A DNA stretch of 39,974 bases, from NCBI RefSeq assembly GCF_001679645.1, contig NZ_LRUN01000015.1, forward strand, positions 1-39,974, in the 5' to 3' direction. Source of the DNA: Pseudomonas bananamidigenes. Lineage in GTDB: Bacteria; Pseudomonadota; Gammaproteobacteria; Pseudomonadales; Pseudomonadaceae. A model generated the notes under the pieces. It saw nothing but the letters and a program-made list of their open reading frames with translations. It was not told the DNA's origin and did no database searches. Positions 8,832 to 17,073 of the stretch are shown piece after piece; the stretch's first letter is position 1; every line of letters starts with the position of its first letter. Made by a program: the position numbers and the translations under genes.

Positions 8832-9532
8832 ATCCGCGGGTGGAAGTGGTGGCGGTGGATTGTCTGATGCTGCGTCTGTTCGATGAAATCGCCGAGGCCA
8901 ACATGCCGTGGATGCTCGCCGCCAGCGAGCGCTTGCGCGCAGTATTTGGTGAGCATTTGATTGATCTGGTGCCGTCGTACACCACGTTGATGGTGCATTA
9001 CGACCTGACGGAATTGAATCCGGGTCAGGCACGGGAGTTGATCGCCGAAGCGCTGATCGACCTGACACCGAATGCGCGAACCGGCGGCCAGTGTCATGTG
9101 CTGCCGGTATGGTACGACCTGAGTGTCGGTCCGGAACTGAGCCTGCTGTCGCAACGCAGCGGTTTGTCGGTGCAAGAGGTGATCCGCCGCCACAGTGGCC
9201 GTGAATATCAGGTATTTGCGCTTGGCTTTGCGCCAGGCTTCGCTTTCATGGGCCTGGTTGAAGAGGTGCTGGCCGCACCGCGCCTGAATACGCCACGCAA
9301 AAAAGTCGCCGCCGGCAGCGTCGGCATCGCCGAGCGACAGACGGCCGCGTATCCCGTGGTGTCCCCCGGCGGCTGGAACCTGATCGGGCGCACGCCGGCA
9401 AAGCTGTTCGACCGCGAGCGAGAGGGTTACAGCCTGATGCAGCCCGGCGACACCGTGCGCTTTGAAGCGGTGAGCCACGCCGAATTCATTCGGCTCGGCG
9501 GTGACGACACGCCTCTGGAGGCCCTGGCATGA
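8828..9532 (+). CDS. pxpB: 5-oxoprolinase subunit PxpB
   Basis: This 234-residue protein corresponds to the family formerly called allophanate hydrolase subunit 1 (KipI-like). It carries the typical [10 protein letters not shown] motif and the C-terminal stretch around [13 protein letters not shown]. With PxpC it is thought to form the ATP-dependent part of the prokaryotic 5-oxoprolinase. The ATG overlaps the pxpA stop by 4 bp, and its own stop overlaps pxpC by 4 bp, so the three subunits are translated as a coupled set. Confidence 0.95.
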   Translation: MNPRVEVVAVDCLMLRLFDEIAEANMPWMLAASERLRAVFGEHLIDLVPSYTTLMVHYDLTELNPGQARELIAEALIDLTPNARTGGQCHVLPVWYDLSVGPELSLLSQRSGLSVQEVIRRHSGREYQVFALGFAPGFAFMGLVEEVLAAPRLNTPRKKVAAGSVGIAERQTAAYPVVSPGGWNLIGRTPAKLFDREREGYSLMQPGDTVRFEAVSHAEFIRLGGDDTPLEALA

Positions 9533-10443
9533 GCCGACTGACGATTGAAGCGAGCACGCCGCTGTGCCTGTTGCAGGACGCCGGGCGTTTTGGCGTGCGT
9601 CATCTGGGCGTGACCCAGGGCGGTGCGGCGGACTGGCGGTCGATGGCCTGGGCCAACTGGCTGTTGGGCAATGACCTGGATTTGCCGGTGATCGAAATCA
9701 CCCTCGGCGGGTTTGCGGTGGTGGCGCAGGACGACTGTCTGCTGGCATTGGCTGGCGCCGATCTGGGGGCGCAGATCGACGGCGAAGCATTGGCGCCATG
9801 GAGGAGTTTCAAACTGCGCAAAGGGCAGAAACTGCAATTGACTCAGCCACTGCTCGGGGCTCGGGCCTATCTGGCGGCGCCCGGTGGATTCATTGCGCCC
9901 GAAGTGCTGGGCAGCCGTGCCACCGTGGTGCGTGAGGAACTCGGCGGTCTCGATGGTTTTGGCTTGCCATTGGCCAAGGGCGCTTCGCTGAGTTATCAGG
10001 GCGAAACCCTGTTGGTGCGCGAGCTCCCGGCAGCGCACCGACCGGATCTGCGTCTCGACGCGCCGCTGGATCTGGTGCTTGGCGCACAAATCGGCCAGTT
10101 CAGCGGTCAGAGCCTGTTCGATGCATTCAACCGTGCCTGGACGCTGGACAGCCGCGCTGACCGCATGGGCATTCGCCTGTTGGGGACGGCGTTGCAGTAT
10201 CAGGGCAAACCGATGATTTCCGAGGGCATTCCGCTGGGCGCGGTGCAGGTGCCGCCGGACGGGCAGCCGATCGTGTTGCTCAATGACCGGCAGACCATTG
10301 GCGGTTACCCGCGATTGGGAGCGTTGACGCCTTTGGCGCTGGCGCGCCTGGCGCAGTGTCTGCCGGGAGCGAAAATAAGATTGCGCCCGGTGGTGCAGGA
10401 GGTTGCGCACCGGGAACATGTCGAATATCTGAAGCGCTTTTAG
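9529..10443 (+). CDS. pxpC: 5-oxoprolinase subunit PxpC
   Basis: This 304-residue protein is of the former allophanate hydrolase subunit 2 / KipA type. The N-terminal QDAGRFGVRHLGVTQGGAAD segment and the C-terminal NDRQTIGGYPRLG motif identify the family. There is no fused biotin-carboxylase or PxpB domain. It completes the pxpABC set, starting in a 4-bp overlap with pxpB. A REPIN follows immediately, at the junction with the convergent VWA gene. Confidence 0.95.
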   Translation: MSRLTIEASTPLCLLQDAGRFGVRHLGVTQGGAADWRSMAWANWLLGNDLDLPVIEITLGGFAVVAQDDCLLALAGADLGAQIDGEALAPWRSFKLRKGQKLQLTQPLLGARAYLAAPGGFIAPEVLGSRATVVREELGGLDGFGLPLAKGASLSYQGETLLVRELPAAHRPDLRLDAPLDLVLGAQIGQFSGQSLFDAFNRAWTLDSRADRMGIRLLGTALQYQGKPMISEGIPLGAVQVPPDGQPIVLLNDRQTIGGYPRLGALTPLALARLAQCLPGAKIRLRPVVQEVAHREHVEYLKRF

Positions 10444-10444
10444 T

Positions 10445-10549
10445 TGTGGTGAGGGAGCTTGCTCCCGCTGGGGCGCGAAGCGGCCCCTCTAATCTGAAAA
10501 AAGAGTGGGACTGCTACGCAGTCCAGCGGGAGCAAGCTCCCTCGCCACA
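10445..10549. repeat. REPIN, type B (TGTGGnGAGGGAGCTTGCTC)
   Basis: Inverted REP pair: the left arm is TGTGGTGAGGGAGCTTGCTC and the right arm is GAGCAAGCTCCCTCGCCACA, about 60 bp apart. A second small palindrome (GGACTGC-TAC-GCAGTCC) lies inside. It fills the space between the 3' ends of pxpC and the convergent VWA gene. Confidence 0.92.
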
Positions 10550-10560
10550 CACTCATTGGA

Positions 10561-11739
10561 TTACTTGGACAGAAACCGCATCCCTTCTTCCAGCCCGCGC
10601 AGGGTCAACGGATACATCTGATCCTCGATCAGGTCCCGCACGATGTTGGTCGACGAGGTGTAGCCCCAGGTGTCTTTCGGATACGGGTTGATCCAGATGA
10701 GCTTCTTGTACTTCTCCATGAAGCGCTGCATCCACACGTAACCCGGCTCTTCGTTCCAGTGTTCGACGCTGCCGCCGGCCTGGGTGATTTCATAGGGCGC
10801 CATCGCGGCATCGCCGATGAAGATCACCTTGTAGTCGGCGCCGTACTTGTGCAGCAGGTCTTGGGTCGATGTGCGCTCGGAGGTGCGACGCATGTTGTTC
10901 TTCCACACCGATTCATAGATGAAGTTGTGGAAGTAGAAATACTCAAGATGCTTGAACTCGGTCTTGCAGGCCGAGAAAAGCTCTTCGCAGATCTTCACGT
11001 GGGCGTCCATCGAGCCGCCGATGTCGAACAGCAACAACAGTTTCACCGTGTTGCGCCGCTCCGGGCGCATCTGGATGTTCAGCAGGCCGGCGTCCTTGGC
11101 GGTGTGGTCGATGGTGCCGTCGATGTCCAGCTCTTCTGCCGCGCCCTGGCGCGCGAATTTACGCAGGCGGCGCAGGGCGACCTTGATGTTGCGGGTGCCC
11201 AGTTCCACGGAGTCGTCGAGGTTCTTGTACTCGCGCTGATCCCAGACTTTCACCGCTTTGCCCTGGCGCTTGCCGGCATCGCCGACCCGGATGCCTTCCG
11301 GGTTGAAACCACCGGAGCCGAACGGGCTGGTGCCGCCCGTGCCGATCCATTTGTTGCCGCCGGCGTGGCGTTCCTTTTGTTCTTCCAGACGTTTCTTGAA
11401 CTCTTCGATCAACTTGTCCAGACCGCCGAGGGACTGGATCTGCGCGCGCTCCTCGTCGGTCAGCGAGCGCTCGAACTCCTTGCGCAACCAGTCTTCGGGG
11501 ATCAGCGCCTGCAAATGATCGTCGAGTTTTTCCAGGCCGTTGAAGTAGGCGCCGAACGCGCGGTCGAACTTGTCGAAATGCCGTTCGTCCTTCACCAGAA
11601 TCGCCCGGGACAGGTAGTAGAACTCGTCCATGTCGGCGAAGGTCACGCGCTGTTTCAGCGCGTTGATCAGGTCGAGCAGCTCGCGCACCGAGACCGGTAC
11701 CTTGGCTGCACGCATTTCATTGAACAGGTTGAGCAACAT
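10561..11739 (-). CDS. VWA-domain protein (CoxE-like), MoxR partner
   Basis: This 392-residue protein has a helical N-terminal part and a C-terminal von Willebrand A domain. The MIDAS start is FDIGGSM (about residues 239-245), where the usual second Ser position is occupied by Gly-Gly-Ser, as in CoxE-type proteins. It starts 12 bp after the MoxR-type ATPase gene. Such pairs act as metal-insertion or protein-remodelling chaperones where studied (CoxD/CoxE, ViaA/RavA). No client enzyme is adjacent here. The VWA family assignment is firm; function is unknown. Confidence 0.9.
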   Translation of the reverse strand: MLLNLFNEMRAAKVPVSVRELLDLINALKQRVTFADMDEFYYLSRAILVKDERHFDKFDRAFGAYFNGLEKLDDHLQALIPEDWLRKEFERSLTDEERAQIQSLGGLDKLIEEFKKRLEEQKERHAGGNKWIGTGGTSPFGSGGFNPEGIRVGDAGKRQGKAVKVWDQREYKNLDDSVELGTRNIKVALRRLRKFARQGAAEELDIDGTIDHTAKDAGLLNIQMRPERRNTVKLLLLFDIGGSMDAHVKICEELFSACKTEFKHLEYFYFHNFIYESVWKNNMRRTSERTSTQDLLHKYGADYKVIFIGDAAMAPYEITQAGGSVEHWNEEPGYVWMQRFMEKYKKLIWINPYPKDTWGYTSSTNIVRDLIEDQMYPLTLRGLEEGMRFLSK

Positions 11740-11751
11740 GGCGTCAGCCTC

Positions 11752-12597
11752 TTAACGGGTGCCGCGACGGCTCATGAACGCCAGGCGCTCAAGCAGTTGC
11801 ACGTCCTGTTCGTTCTTCACCAGCGCACCGGCCAGCGGCGGGATCGCCTTGGTCGGGTCGCGTTCGCGCAGCACCGCTTCACCGATGTTGTCGGCCATCA
11901 GCAGTTTCAGCCAGTCCACCAGTTCCGAGGTCGAAGGCTTTTTCTTCAGGCCCGGCACCTTGCGCACGTCGAAGAACACGTCCAGCGCTTCGCTGACCAG
12001 ATCTTTCTTGATGTCCGGGTAGTGCACGTCGACGATTTTCTGCAGGGTGCTGCGGTCAGGGAAGGCGATGTAGTGGAAGAAGCAGCGACGCAGGAAGGCG
12101 TCCGGCAGCTCTTTCTCGTTGTTGGAGGTAATGATGATGATCGGACGCTGTTTTGCCTTGATGGTCTCGTCGATTTCGTAGACGTAGAACTCCATCTTGT
12201 CGAGTTCTTGCAGCAGGTCGTTGGGGAATTCGATGTCGGCCTTGTCGATTTCGTCGATCAGCAGAATCACGCGCTCTTCGGACTCGAATGCCTCCCAGAG
12301 CTTGCCCTTCTTCAGGTAGTTGCGCACGTCGTGGACTTTTTCATTGCCCAGTTGCGAGTCGCGCAGACGGCTGACCGCATCGTACTCGTACAGGCCCTGA
12401 TGGGCCTTGGTGGTGGACTTGATGTGCCAGGTGATCAGCCGGGCGCCGAACGATTCGGCCAGTTGCTCGGCGAGCATGGTCTTGCCGGTGCCCGGTTCGC
12501 CCTTGACCAGCAGCGGCCGCTCCAGGGTGATGGCGGCGTTGACCGCCAGCTTCAGGTCATCGGTGGCGACGTAGGCCTGGGTGCCTTCGAACTTCAT
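11752..12597 (-). CDS. MoxR-family AAA+ ATPase
   Basis: This 281-residue AAA+ protein has a Walker A GEPGTGKT at about residues 37-44, a Walker B LLIDEIDKAD at about 112-121, and a sensor 1 ITSNNEKELPD segment, followed by the lid domain. Length and motif order fit the CoxD-like branch of MoxR ATPases. A GAGGA Shine-Dalgarno lies 7 nt before the ATG. It is the promoter-proximal gene of a two-gene leftward operon with the VWA protein, the usual genomic pairing for this family. Confidence 0.93.
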   Translation of the reverse strand: MKFEGTQAYVATDDLKLAVNAAITLERPLLVKGEPGTGKTMLAEQLAESFGARLITWHIKSTTKAHQGLYEYDAVSRLRDSQLGNEKVHDVRNYLKKGKLWEAFESEERVILLIDEIDKADIEFPNDLLQELDKMEFYVYEIDETIKAKQRPIIIITSNNEKELPDAFLRRCFFHYIAFPDRSTLQKIVDVHYPDIKKDLVSEALDVFFDVRKVPGLKKKPSTSELVDWLKLLMADNIGEAVLRERDPTKAIPPLAGALVKNEQDVQLLERLAFMSRRGTR

Positions 12598-12705
12598 CTG
12601 CTAATCCTCGAACGGTAACGCCGACCTGAACGGGCAGGGCGGAAGCGAAAAATCGGATGCCCGACTATAACGCGCAGCCCGGCCGACTGTGAACGCAGAC
12701 GGCTT

Positions 12706-12720
12706 ATTCAGTCTCTGAAT
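12706..12720. promoter_or_regulatory. Inverted repeat upstream of DUF4160 promoter
   Basis: ATTCAG-TCT-CTGAAT is a perfect 6-bp inverted repeat with a 3-nt centre, lying 13 bp upstream of the predicted -35 element. It could be a second regulator site, but it is short enough to be chance. Confidence 0.3.
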
Positions 12721-12733
12721 GGGGCGTCACATG

Positions 12734-12762
12734 TTGACTCAGTTTTGGCACGGGGCCAGTAT
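12734..12762 (+). promoter_or_regulatory. Predicted sigma-70 promoter of DUF4160/DUF2442-HTH pair
   Basis: A TTGACT -35 hexamer at 12734-12739 is followed after 17 bp by CAGTAT at 12757-12762. The -35 is strong and the -10 weak, keeping the essential A2 and T6. The predicted start site falls in the palindrome at 12768-12786. Confidence 0.4.
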
Positions 12763-12767
12763 TCAGG

Positions 12768-12786
12768 TATCGCCGATTTGGCGATA
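12768..12786. promoter_or_regulatory. Palindromic operator candidate
   Basis: TATCGCC-GATTT-GGCGATA is a perfect 7-bp inverted repeat with a 5-nt centre, between the predicted -10 and the ATG at 12797. Its position over the start site and ribosome-binding region suits autorepression, for which the HTH protein encoded downstream is the obvious candidate. No good Shine-Dalgarno is visible between it and the ATG. Confidence 0.55.
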
Positions 12787-12796
12787 GCCTCCGAGC

Positions 12797-13027
12797 ATGT
12801 CTACCAAATACCGATTTCGCGAAAAATACCGCATTCAGTTGCGCGAGAAGGATCACCCGCCACCCCATGTTCGCCTGACCGGTGGCGGAATGGATGTGAT
12901 GCTGAACCTGGAAACCGTTGAAGTCATGATGGGCAAGGCACCGCCGCTGATCGTCAAGGAAGCGTTGGCGTGGGTTTCGGCCCATCAGACGCAATTGCTG
13001 GAGGACTGGAAACGATGTTACCCATGA
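12797..13027 (+). CDS. DUF4160 family protein, candidate toxin-antitoxin component
   Basis: This 76-residue protein has the DUF4160 signature near the N-terminus (RIQLREKDHPPPHVRL). No catalytic function is established for the family; its members are typically encoded next to a DUF2442 protein, as here. The downstream gene starts inside its 3' end, so the pair is translationally coupled. The ATG follows a perfect palindrome and a predicted promoter but has no strong Shine-Dalgarno. A toxin or regulator role is an inference from the paired arrangement. Confidence 0.85.
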   Translation: MSTKYRFREKYRIQLREKDHPPPHVRLTGGGMDVMLNLETVEVMMGKAPPLIVKEALAWVSAHQTQLLEDWKRCYP

Positions 13028-13515
13028 AGCGGCCACGGTTGGCTGCTGTGCAGGCAATGGCTGATGCTCGCCTGTCACTGACCTTTATTGACGGCCAACA
13101 GCTGAACCTGGACTTGAGCCGCGATCTGCAAACCTATCCGGGGCTCGCTCCGCTATTGGATAGTGAAGTGTTCGCAACCGCTGACTTGGGCGACGATGGC
13201 TGGAGCGTGGAGTGGCTGGAGCCGGATATCCAGATTGGCGCCGATACCTTGTACAGGGATGCGCTGGCGCAAAATGCACCGGATGAAAACACTCGAATCT
13301 TTATGGACTGGCGCGCTCGCACAGGGTTACCGCTGAATCAGGCAGCCGAAGCGTTGGGTGTCAGTGCCCGCAGCATCAGTCGCTACAGCAATGGGCGGGA
13401 AGCCGTGCCGCGGTCATTGGCCCTGGCCTGCCTGGGTTGGGATTCATTGCAGGAGAATCCTGCGCTGATCGCAGCAGAGGATACTGGACGCTACATCGTC
13501 AACCGTAAAACTTAG
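13015..13515 (+). CDS. DUF2442 domain protein fused to a C-terminal HTH
   Basis: This 166-residue protein has an N-terminal DUF2442-like domain (about residues 8-85, around the LSLTFIDGQQLNLDLS and YPGLAPLLD segments). A C-terminal XRE-type helix-turn-helix follows at about 108-150 (NQAAEALGVSARSISRYSNG). Typical DUF2442 proteins are about half this length, so the HTH fusion makes this one a plausible DNA-binding antitoxin-type partner. The ATG at 13015 has GGAGG 10 nt upstream; an alternative ATG at 13024 overlaps the DUF4160 stop as ATGA. Its stop overlaps the convergent DUF748-like gene by 4 bp. Confidence 0.82.
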   Translation: MLPMKRPRLAAVQAMADARLSLTFIDGQQLNLDLSRDLQTYPGLAPLLDSEVFATADLGDDGWSVEWLEPDIQIGADTLYRDALAQNAPDENTRIFMDWRARTGLPLNQAAEALGVSARSISRYSNGREAVPRSLALACLGWDSLQENPALIAAEDTGRYIVNRKT

Positions 13516-14588
13516 CCCGCATCCGGCTTAGGACGCTCATACCGGGCATTGAAAGCCTGGATGAATCCATTGCGCAGAATCTGCAAAAACGCTTCGAACG
13601 CGCTGATATCCTGCTGATGAACGCTGCCGCTGAGTTCGACCCGGGTCGCAAACTGATTTTTCGCCTGGTTTTTCAGCACGGTTTCAGTACCGCCTACCAG
13701 CGCCTCCCAGACCGAGCGGAAGATGCTTTTGTTCTTGTTTTCCACATCCTGCTGCCAATTGAACACTTCAACATCCCGCAGCAGGGGTTTGATGTAGCCC
13801 GTGAGCTGGGCTTTTTTGGCCTGCGCCTCGATGACCACGTCGCCGTGGCCCGCATTGAAGTCGAATTTGCCGTAGGCCGAGGCAAAATCGTTCATGCGCT
13901 TGAGTTCGAGATCGCGGGCCCGCAGGCGAAATTCGAAGTCTTCGAAGTCGCTCAGCGGATCGAAGGTGGCGGAGGTCTCCAGCGGTGCCTGGCCGAGCAG
14001 CAGGGCCTTGCCTTCGAAGCGGGCATCGCGTTTGCCCTTGGTGTCGACCACGTTGGTCAGGTTGTAAATGCTGGCCTCGACATTCGTGGCGTTCATGTTC
14101 ACTGGTGGTTTGGAGTTGAAGTTGCGAAAACTGATGCGGCCATCGTGGATCTGCACTTCGTCGAGGGTGATCGGCAACAGCTTGCTCAACTGCGCGCGCC
14201 AGTCGGTGCCTTTACCGGTCTGGGAGTTCTGTTTGTTGGCGCCGCCATCGACGAAGTTGATCTCTGGTTTGAAGAACTTCACTTGGGCTACCACCGCATG
14301 GTCGTACCACAATGAATGCCAACTGACGGACAAGTCGATCAACGGCGCGTTGACGAACGGCACCGGTACCTTGCCGTCGACCTTGACGATCTTCAGGCCG
14401 TTGATCTTGTACGCACCACGCCACAGGGCCAGGTCGACGTCGGTGATCTGGCCGCGGTAGTCGCCCATGTTGGCCAGCTTGTCGTTCAGATAGTCGCGCA
14501 CGAGGTAGGGCAGGGCGATGTGCAGAGCGACCAACAGGACAACGACAGTGGTGAGGATCCACAACGGCCAACGGTAGCGACGCTTCAT
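13512..14588 (-). CDS. DUF748/AsmA-like membrane-anchored protein
   Basis: This 358-residue protein has one N-terminal transmembrane helix at about residues 8-28 and a long region, predicted periplasmic, with repetitive beta-strand character (the [20 protein letters not shown] type of segment). This is typical of DUF748, a relative of AsmA-like proteins linked to envelope lipid transport. At 358 residues it is a short member; many DUF748 proteins exceed 900. AAGGA lies about 9 nt before the ATG. Its role here is not determinable beyond an envelope location. It is divergent from cysK. Confidence 0.82.
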   Translation of the reverse strand: MKRRYRWPLWILTTVVVLLVALHIALPYLVRDYLNDKLANMGDYRGQITDVDLALWRGAYKINGLKIVKVDGKVPVPFVNAPLIDLSVSWHSLWYDHAVVAQVKFFKPEINFVDGGANKQNSQTGKGTDWRAQLSKLLPITLDEVQIHDGRISFRNFNSKPPVNMNATNVEASIYNLTNVVDTKGKRDARFEGKALLLGQAPLETSATFDPLSDFEDFEFRLRARDLELKRMNDFASAYGKFDFNAGHGDVVIEAQAKKAQLTGYIKPLLRDVEVFNWQQDVENKNKSIFRSVWEALVGGTETVLKNQAKNQFATRVELSGSVHQQDISAFEAFLQILRNGFIQAFNARYERPKPDAG

Positions 14589-14716
14589 GGTGGCATTTTC
14601 CTTGCGATGTAAAGCGATTGACTGTCGGCGGTTGCAGACGTTCGACCCGACTGGACTGCCAGGAGCAACAGGCTTACCTTGGAAGGCTGAATTTCACGCT
14701 GTACAAGGACCCAGCC

Positions 14717-15691
14717 ATGAGCCGCATTTTTGCTGACAACGCCCATTCCATCGGTAATACGCCGCTGGTGCAGATCAATCGCATTGCGCCCCGTGGCGTG
14801 ACCATTCTGGCCAAGATCGAAGGTCGCAACCCGGGCTATTCGGTCAAGTGCCGGATCGGCGCGAACATGATCTGGGACGCCGAAGGCAGCGGCAAACTCA
14901 AACCGGGCATGACCATCGTCGAGCCGACCTCCGGCAACACCGGCATCGGCCTGGCGTTCGTCGCCGCCGCTCGCGGTTACAAACTGATGTTGACCATGCC
15001 GGCCTCGATGAGCATCGAGCGGCGCAAGGTGCTCAAGGCGCTAGGGGCCGAACTGGTGCTGACCGAGCCCGCCAAGGGCATGAAGGGGGCGATCGAAAAG
15101 GCTGCCGAGATCGTGGCCGGCGACCCGGACAAATACTTCATGCCGGCCCAGTTCGATAACCCGGCCAACCCGGCCATTCATGAAAAAACCACCGGCCCGG
15201 AAATCTGGAACGACACCGATGGTGCCATCGACGTGCTGGTGGCGGGCGTCGGCACTGGCGGAACCATCACCGGTGTATCGCGGTATATCAAGAATACGGC
15301 GGGCAAACCGATTATCTCGGTGGCAGTGGAACCCGTGTCCTCGCCGGTGATCAGCCAGGCCCTGGCCGGCGAAGAAATCAAACCGAGCCCGCACAAGATT
15401 CAGGGGATCGGCGCCGGTTTCGTGCCAAAGAACCTTGACCTGTCGATGGTGGACCGGGTCGAGCGCGTCACCGACGAAGAGTCCAAGGTCATGGCGCTGC
15501 GTCTGATGCAGGAAGAGGGCATTCTGTGTGGCATTTCCTGCGGCGCGGCAATGGCGGTTGCGGTGCGCCTGGCGGAAACCCCGGAAATGCAGGGCAAGAC
15601 CATTGTGGTGGTGCTGCCGGACTCGGGTGAACGTTACCTGTCGAGCATGCTGTTCAGCGACCTCTTCACCGATCAGGAGAACCAGCAGTAA
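14717..15691 (+). CDS. cysK: Cysteine synthase A (O-acetylserine sulfhydrylase)
   Basis: This 324-residue PLP enzyme makes L-cysteine from O-acetyl-L-serine and sulfide. The Schiff-base lysine is Lys44 in [11 protein letters not shown], the substrate-binding TSGNTG loop is at 71-76, and the PLP-phosphate loop is GVGTGGT. The sequence follows E. coli CysK closely through the EPTSGNTGI and [15 protein letters not shown] segments. CysM is shorter (about 300 residues) and diverges there, so CysK is the better name. AAGGA lies 7 nt before the ATG. It is followed by lpxO in the same direction after 187 bp, probably a separate unit. Confidence 0.95.
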   Translation: MSRIFADNAHSIGNTPLVQINRIAPRGVTILAKIEGRNPGYSVKCRIGANMIWDAEGSGKLKPGMTIVEPTSGNTGIGLAFVAAARGYKLMLTMPASMSIERRKVLKALGAELVLTEPAKGMKGAIEKAAEIVAGDPDKYFMPAQFDNPANPAIHEKTTGPEIWNDTDGAIDVLVAGVGTGGTITGVSRYIKNTAGKPIISVAVEPVSSPVISQALAGEEIKPSPHKIQGIGAGFVPKNLDLSMVDRVERVTDEESKVMALRLMQEEGILCGISCGAAMAVAVRLAETPEMQGKTIVVVLPDSGERYLSSMLFSDLFTDQENQQ

Positions 15692-15878
15692 GCGTGGCGT
15701 TGATTCAGGTCAGCCAGGATTCAGGCTTGTTATGTTAATTAGTGCTTTGTTGCGCAATTCTTAACACTGAATCTTGGGTCGGGCGGGTTTTTCCCGGCGC
15801 CGGTAGTGTTTATCATGGCCGGCCGCCATGCCGGGTGAGTGACATGGCGTGGCGTTGTCTTTTTTCAAGGAGTCGTTG

Positions 15879-16817
15879 ATGACCTTTTCGTTGGCCGCCA
15901 AGGTATCGGTGTTGCTGCTGTTCGTGAGCAGCATCCTCTACGTGCATTTGCGCGGCAAGGCGCGTTTGCCGGTGCTGCGCCAGTTCGTCAACCACTCGGC
16001 GCTGTTCGCTCCGTACAATGCGTTGATGTACCTGTTTTCCGGCGTGCCGTCCAAACCGTATCTGGATCGGAGCAAATTTCCGGAACTGGACGTGCTGCGC
16101 GACAACTGGGAAACCATCCGCGACGAAGCCATGCACCTGTTCGACGAGGGCTACATTCGCGCCGCCGAAAAGAACAACGATGCCGGTTTCGGCTCGTTCT
16201 TCAAGAAAGGCTGGAAGCGTTTCTACCTCAAGTGGTACGACAAACCGCTGCCATCGGCCGAGACCCTGTGTCCGAAAACCGTGGCGCTGGTCAGTGCCAT
16301 CCCCAACGTCAAAGGCGCGATGTTCGCGCTGTTGCCGGGCGGCAGCCATTTGAACCCGCACCGCGATCCGTTCGCCGGTTCCCTGCGCTACCACCTGGGG
16401 TTGTCGACCCCCAACTCCGACGATTGCCGGATCTTCGTCGACGGTCAGGTCTACGCCTGGCGCGACGGCGAAGACGTGATGTTCGACGAGACCTACGTGC
16501 ATTGGGTCAAGAACGAAACCGAGCAGACCCGCGTCATCCTGTTCTGCGACGTCGAGCGTCCGTTGAGCAACCGCCTCATGACCCGCATCAACCGCTCCAT
16601 CAGCGCCTGGCTGGGTCGTGCGACCGCACCGCAAAACCTCGACGACGAACGCGTCGGCGGGATCAACCAGGCCTATGCCTGGAGCAAGAACTTCAGTGAC
16701 AAGTTCAGCGGCGTGGTCAAACAGTGGAAGCGCCGCAATCCAAAGGCCTACCGTGTGATGCGGCCGGTGCTGGCGGTGGTGGTGTTGACGTTGCTGGGGT
16801 ATTGGCTGTTTGGGTGA
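15879..16817 (+). CDS. lpxO: LpxO-like lipid A hydroxylase (Fe/2-oxoglutarate dioxygenase)
   Basis: This 312-residue member of the aspartyl/asparaginyl beta-hydroxylase family most resembles LpxO, which hydroxylates a secondary acyl chain of lipid A at the inner membrane. The iron ligands are visible as HRD at 161-163 and His208 (VHW). Hydrophobic helices lie at the N-terminus (about 7-23) and C-terminus (about 294-310), consistent with membrane association. The ATG at 15879 has AAGGAG 6 nt upstream and is preferred over an in-frame GTG at 15849. A strong terminator follows 17 bp after the stop. Confidence 0.9.
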   Translation: MTFSLAAKVSVLLLFVSSILYVHLRGKARLPVLRQFVNHSALFAPYNALMYLFSGVPSKPYLDRSKFPELDVLRDNWETIRDEAMHLFDEGYIRAAEKNNDAGFGSFFKKGWKRFYLKWYDKPLPSAETLCPKTVALVSAIPNVKGAMFALLPGGSHLNPHRDPFAGSLRYHLGLSTPNSDDCRIFVDGQVYAWRDGEDVMFDETYVHWVKNETEQTRVILFCDVERPLSNRLMTRINRSISAWLGRATAPQNLDDERVGGINQAYAWSKNFSDKFSGVVKQWKRRNPKAYRVMRPVLAVVVLTLLGYWLFG

Positions 16818-16834
16818 GGCTGGATTCAAGCAAT

Positions 16835-16863
16835 AAAAAACCGCTCACAAGGAGCGGTTTTTT
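16835..16863. terminator. Bidirectional rho-independent terminator
   Basis: AAAAAACCGCTC and GAGCGGTTTTTT form a perfect stem with a 5-nt loop, giving a T-run on both strands. It ends lpxO rightward and the GNAT/65-residue pair leftward. Confidence 0.93.
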
Positions 16864-16875
16864 ATTGCCTGCGAG

Positions 16876-17073
16876 TCAGCGCCGTCCAGCGAGAACGTCG
16901 GGTTCGCCTTCGATACCTGTAGTCAGTAGCTGAAGAAAACGCTGCTGATTGGTTGATAGCTCAGAGGAAGCAAGCCTTTCATCCGTTTTGATTGATCGTT
17001 TCTTGGTAGGGGATTTTTTCACGGATCTGCGCATGAGCCCGCCCTCGTTGATCATTACTTGAACAGTTTTCAC
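16876..17073 (-). CDS. 65-residue basic protein coupled to GNAT-like gene
   Basis: I do not recognise this protein. It has a Lys/Arg-rich N-terminal half (about residues 15-33) and a short predicted helix (NQQRFLQLLTTG, about 42-53). Its ATG overlaps the stop of the upstream GNAT-like gene as ATGA, and a bidirectional terminator follows. The coupling and clean operon end argue for a real gene. Base composition is low-GC like its partner. It could be a nucleic-acid- or partner-binding accessory protein; no function is supported. Confidence 0.6.
   Translation of the reverse strand: MKTVQVMINEGGLMRRSVKKSPTKKRSIKTDERLASSELSTNQQRFLQLLTTGIEGEPDVLAGRR

Noticed and set aside
10759..12618. A 619-codon open frame opposite the VWA and MoxR genes
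   Set aside because: It spans two real genes and their junction on the opposite strand. The translated product is Val/Leu/Asp/Phe-rich with no domain.
14717..15691. CysM (cysteine synthase B) instead of CysK
   Set aside because: Length (324 residues) and the segments around TSGNTGI and [10 protein letters not shown] fit CysK; CysM is about 300 residues and differs in these regions.
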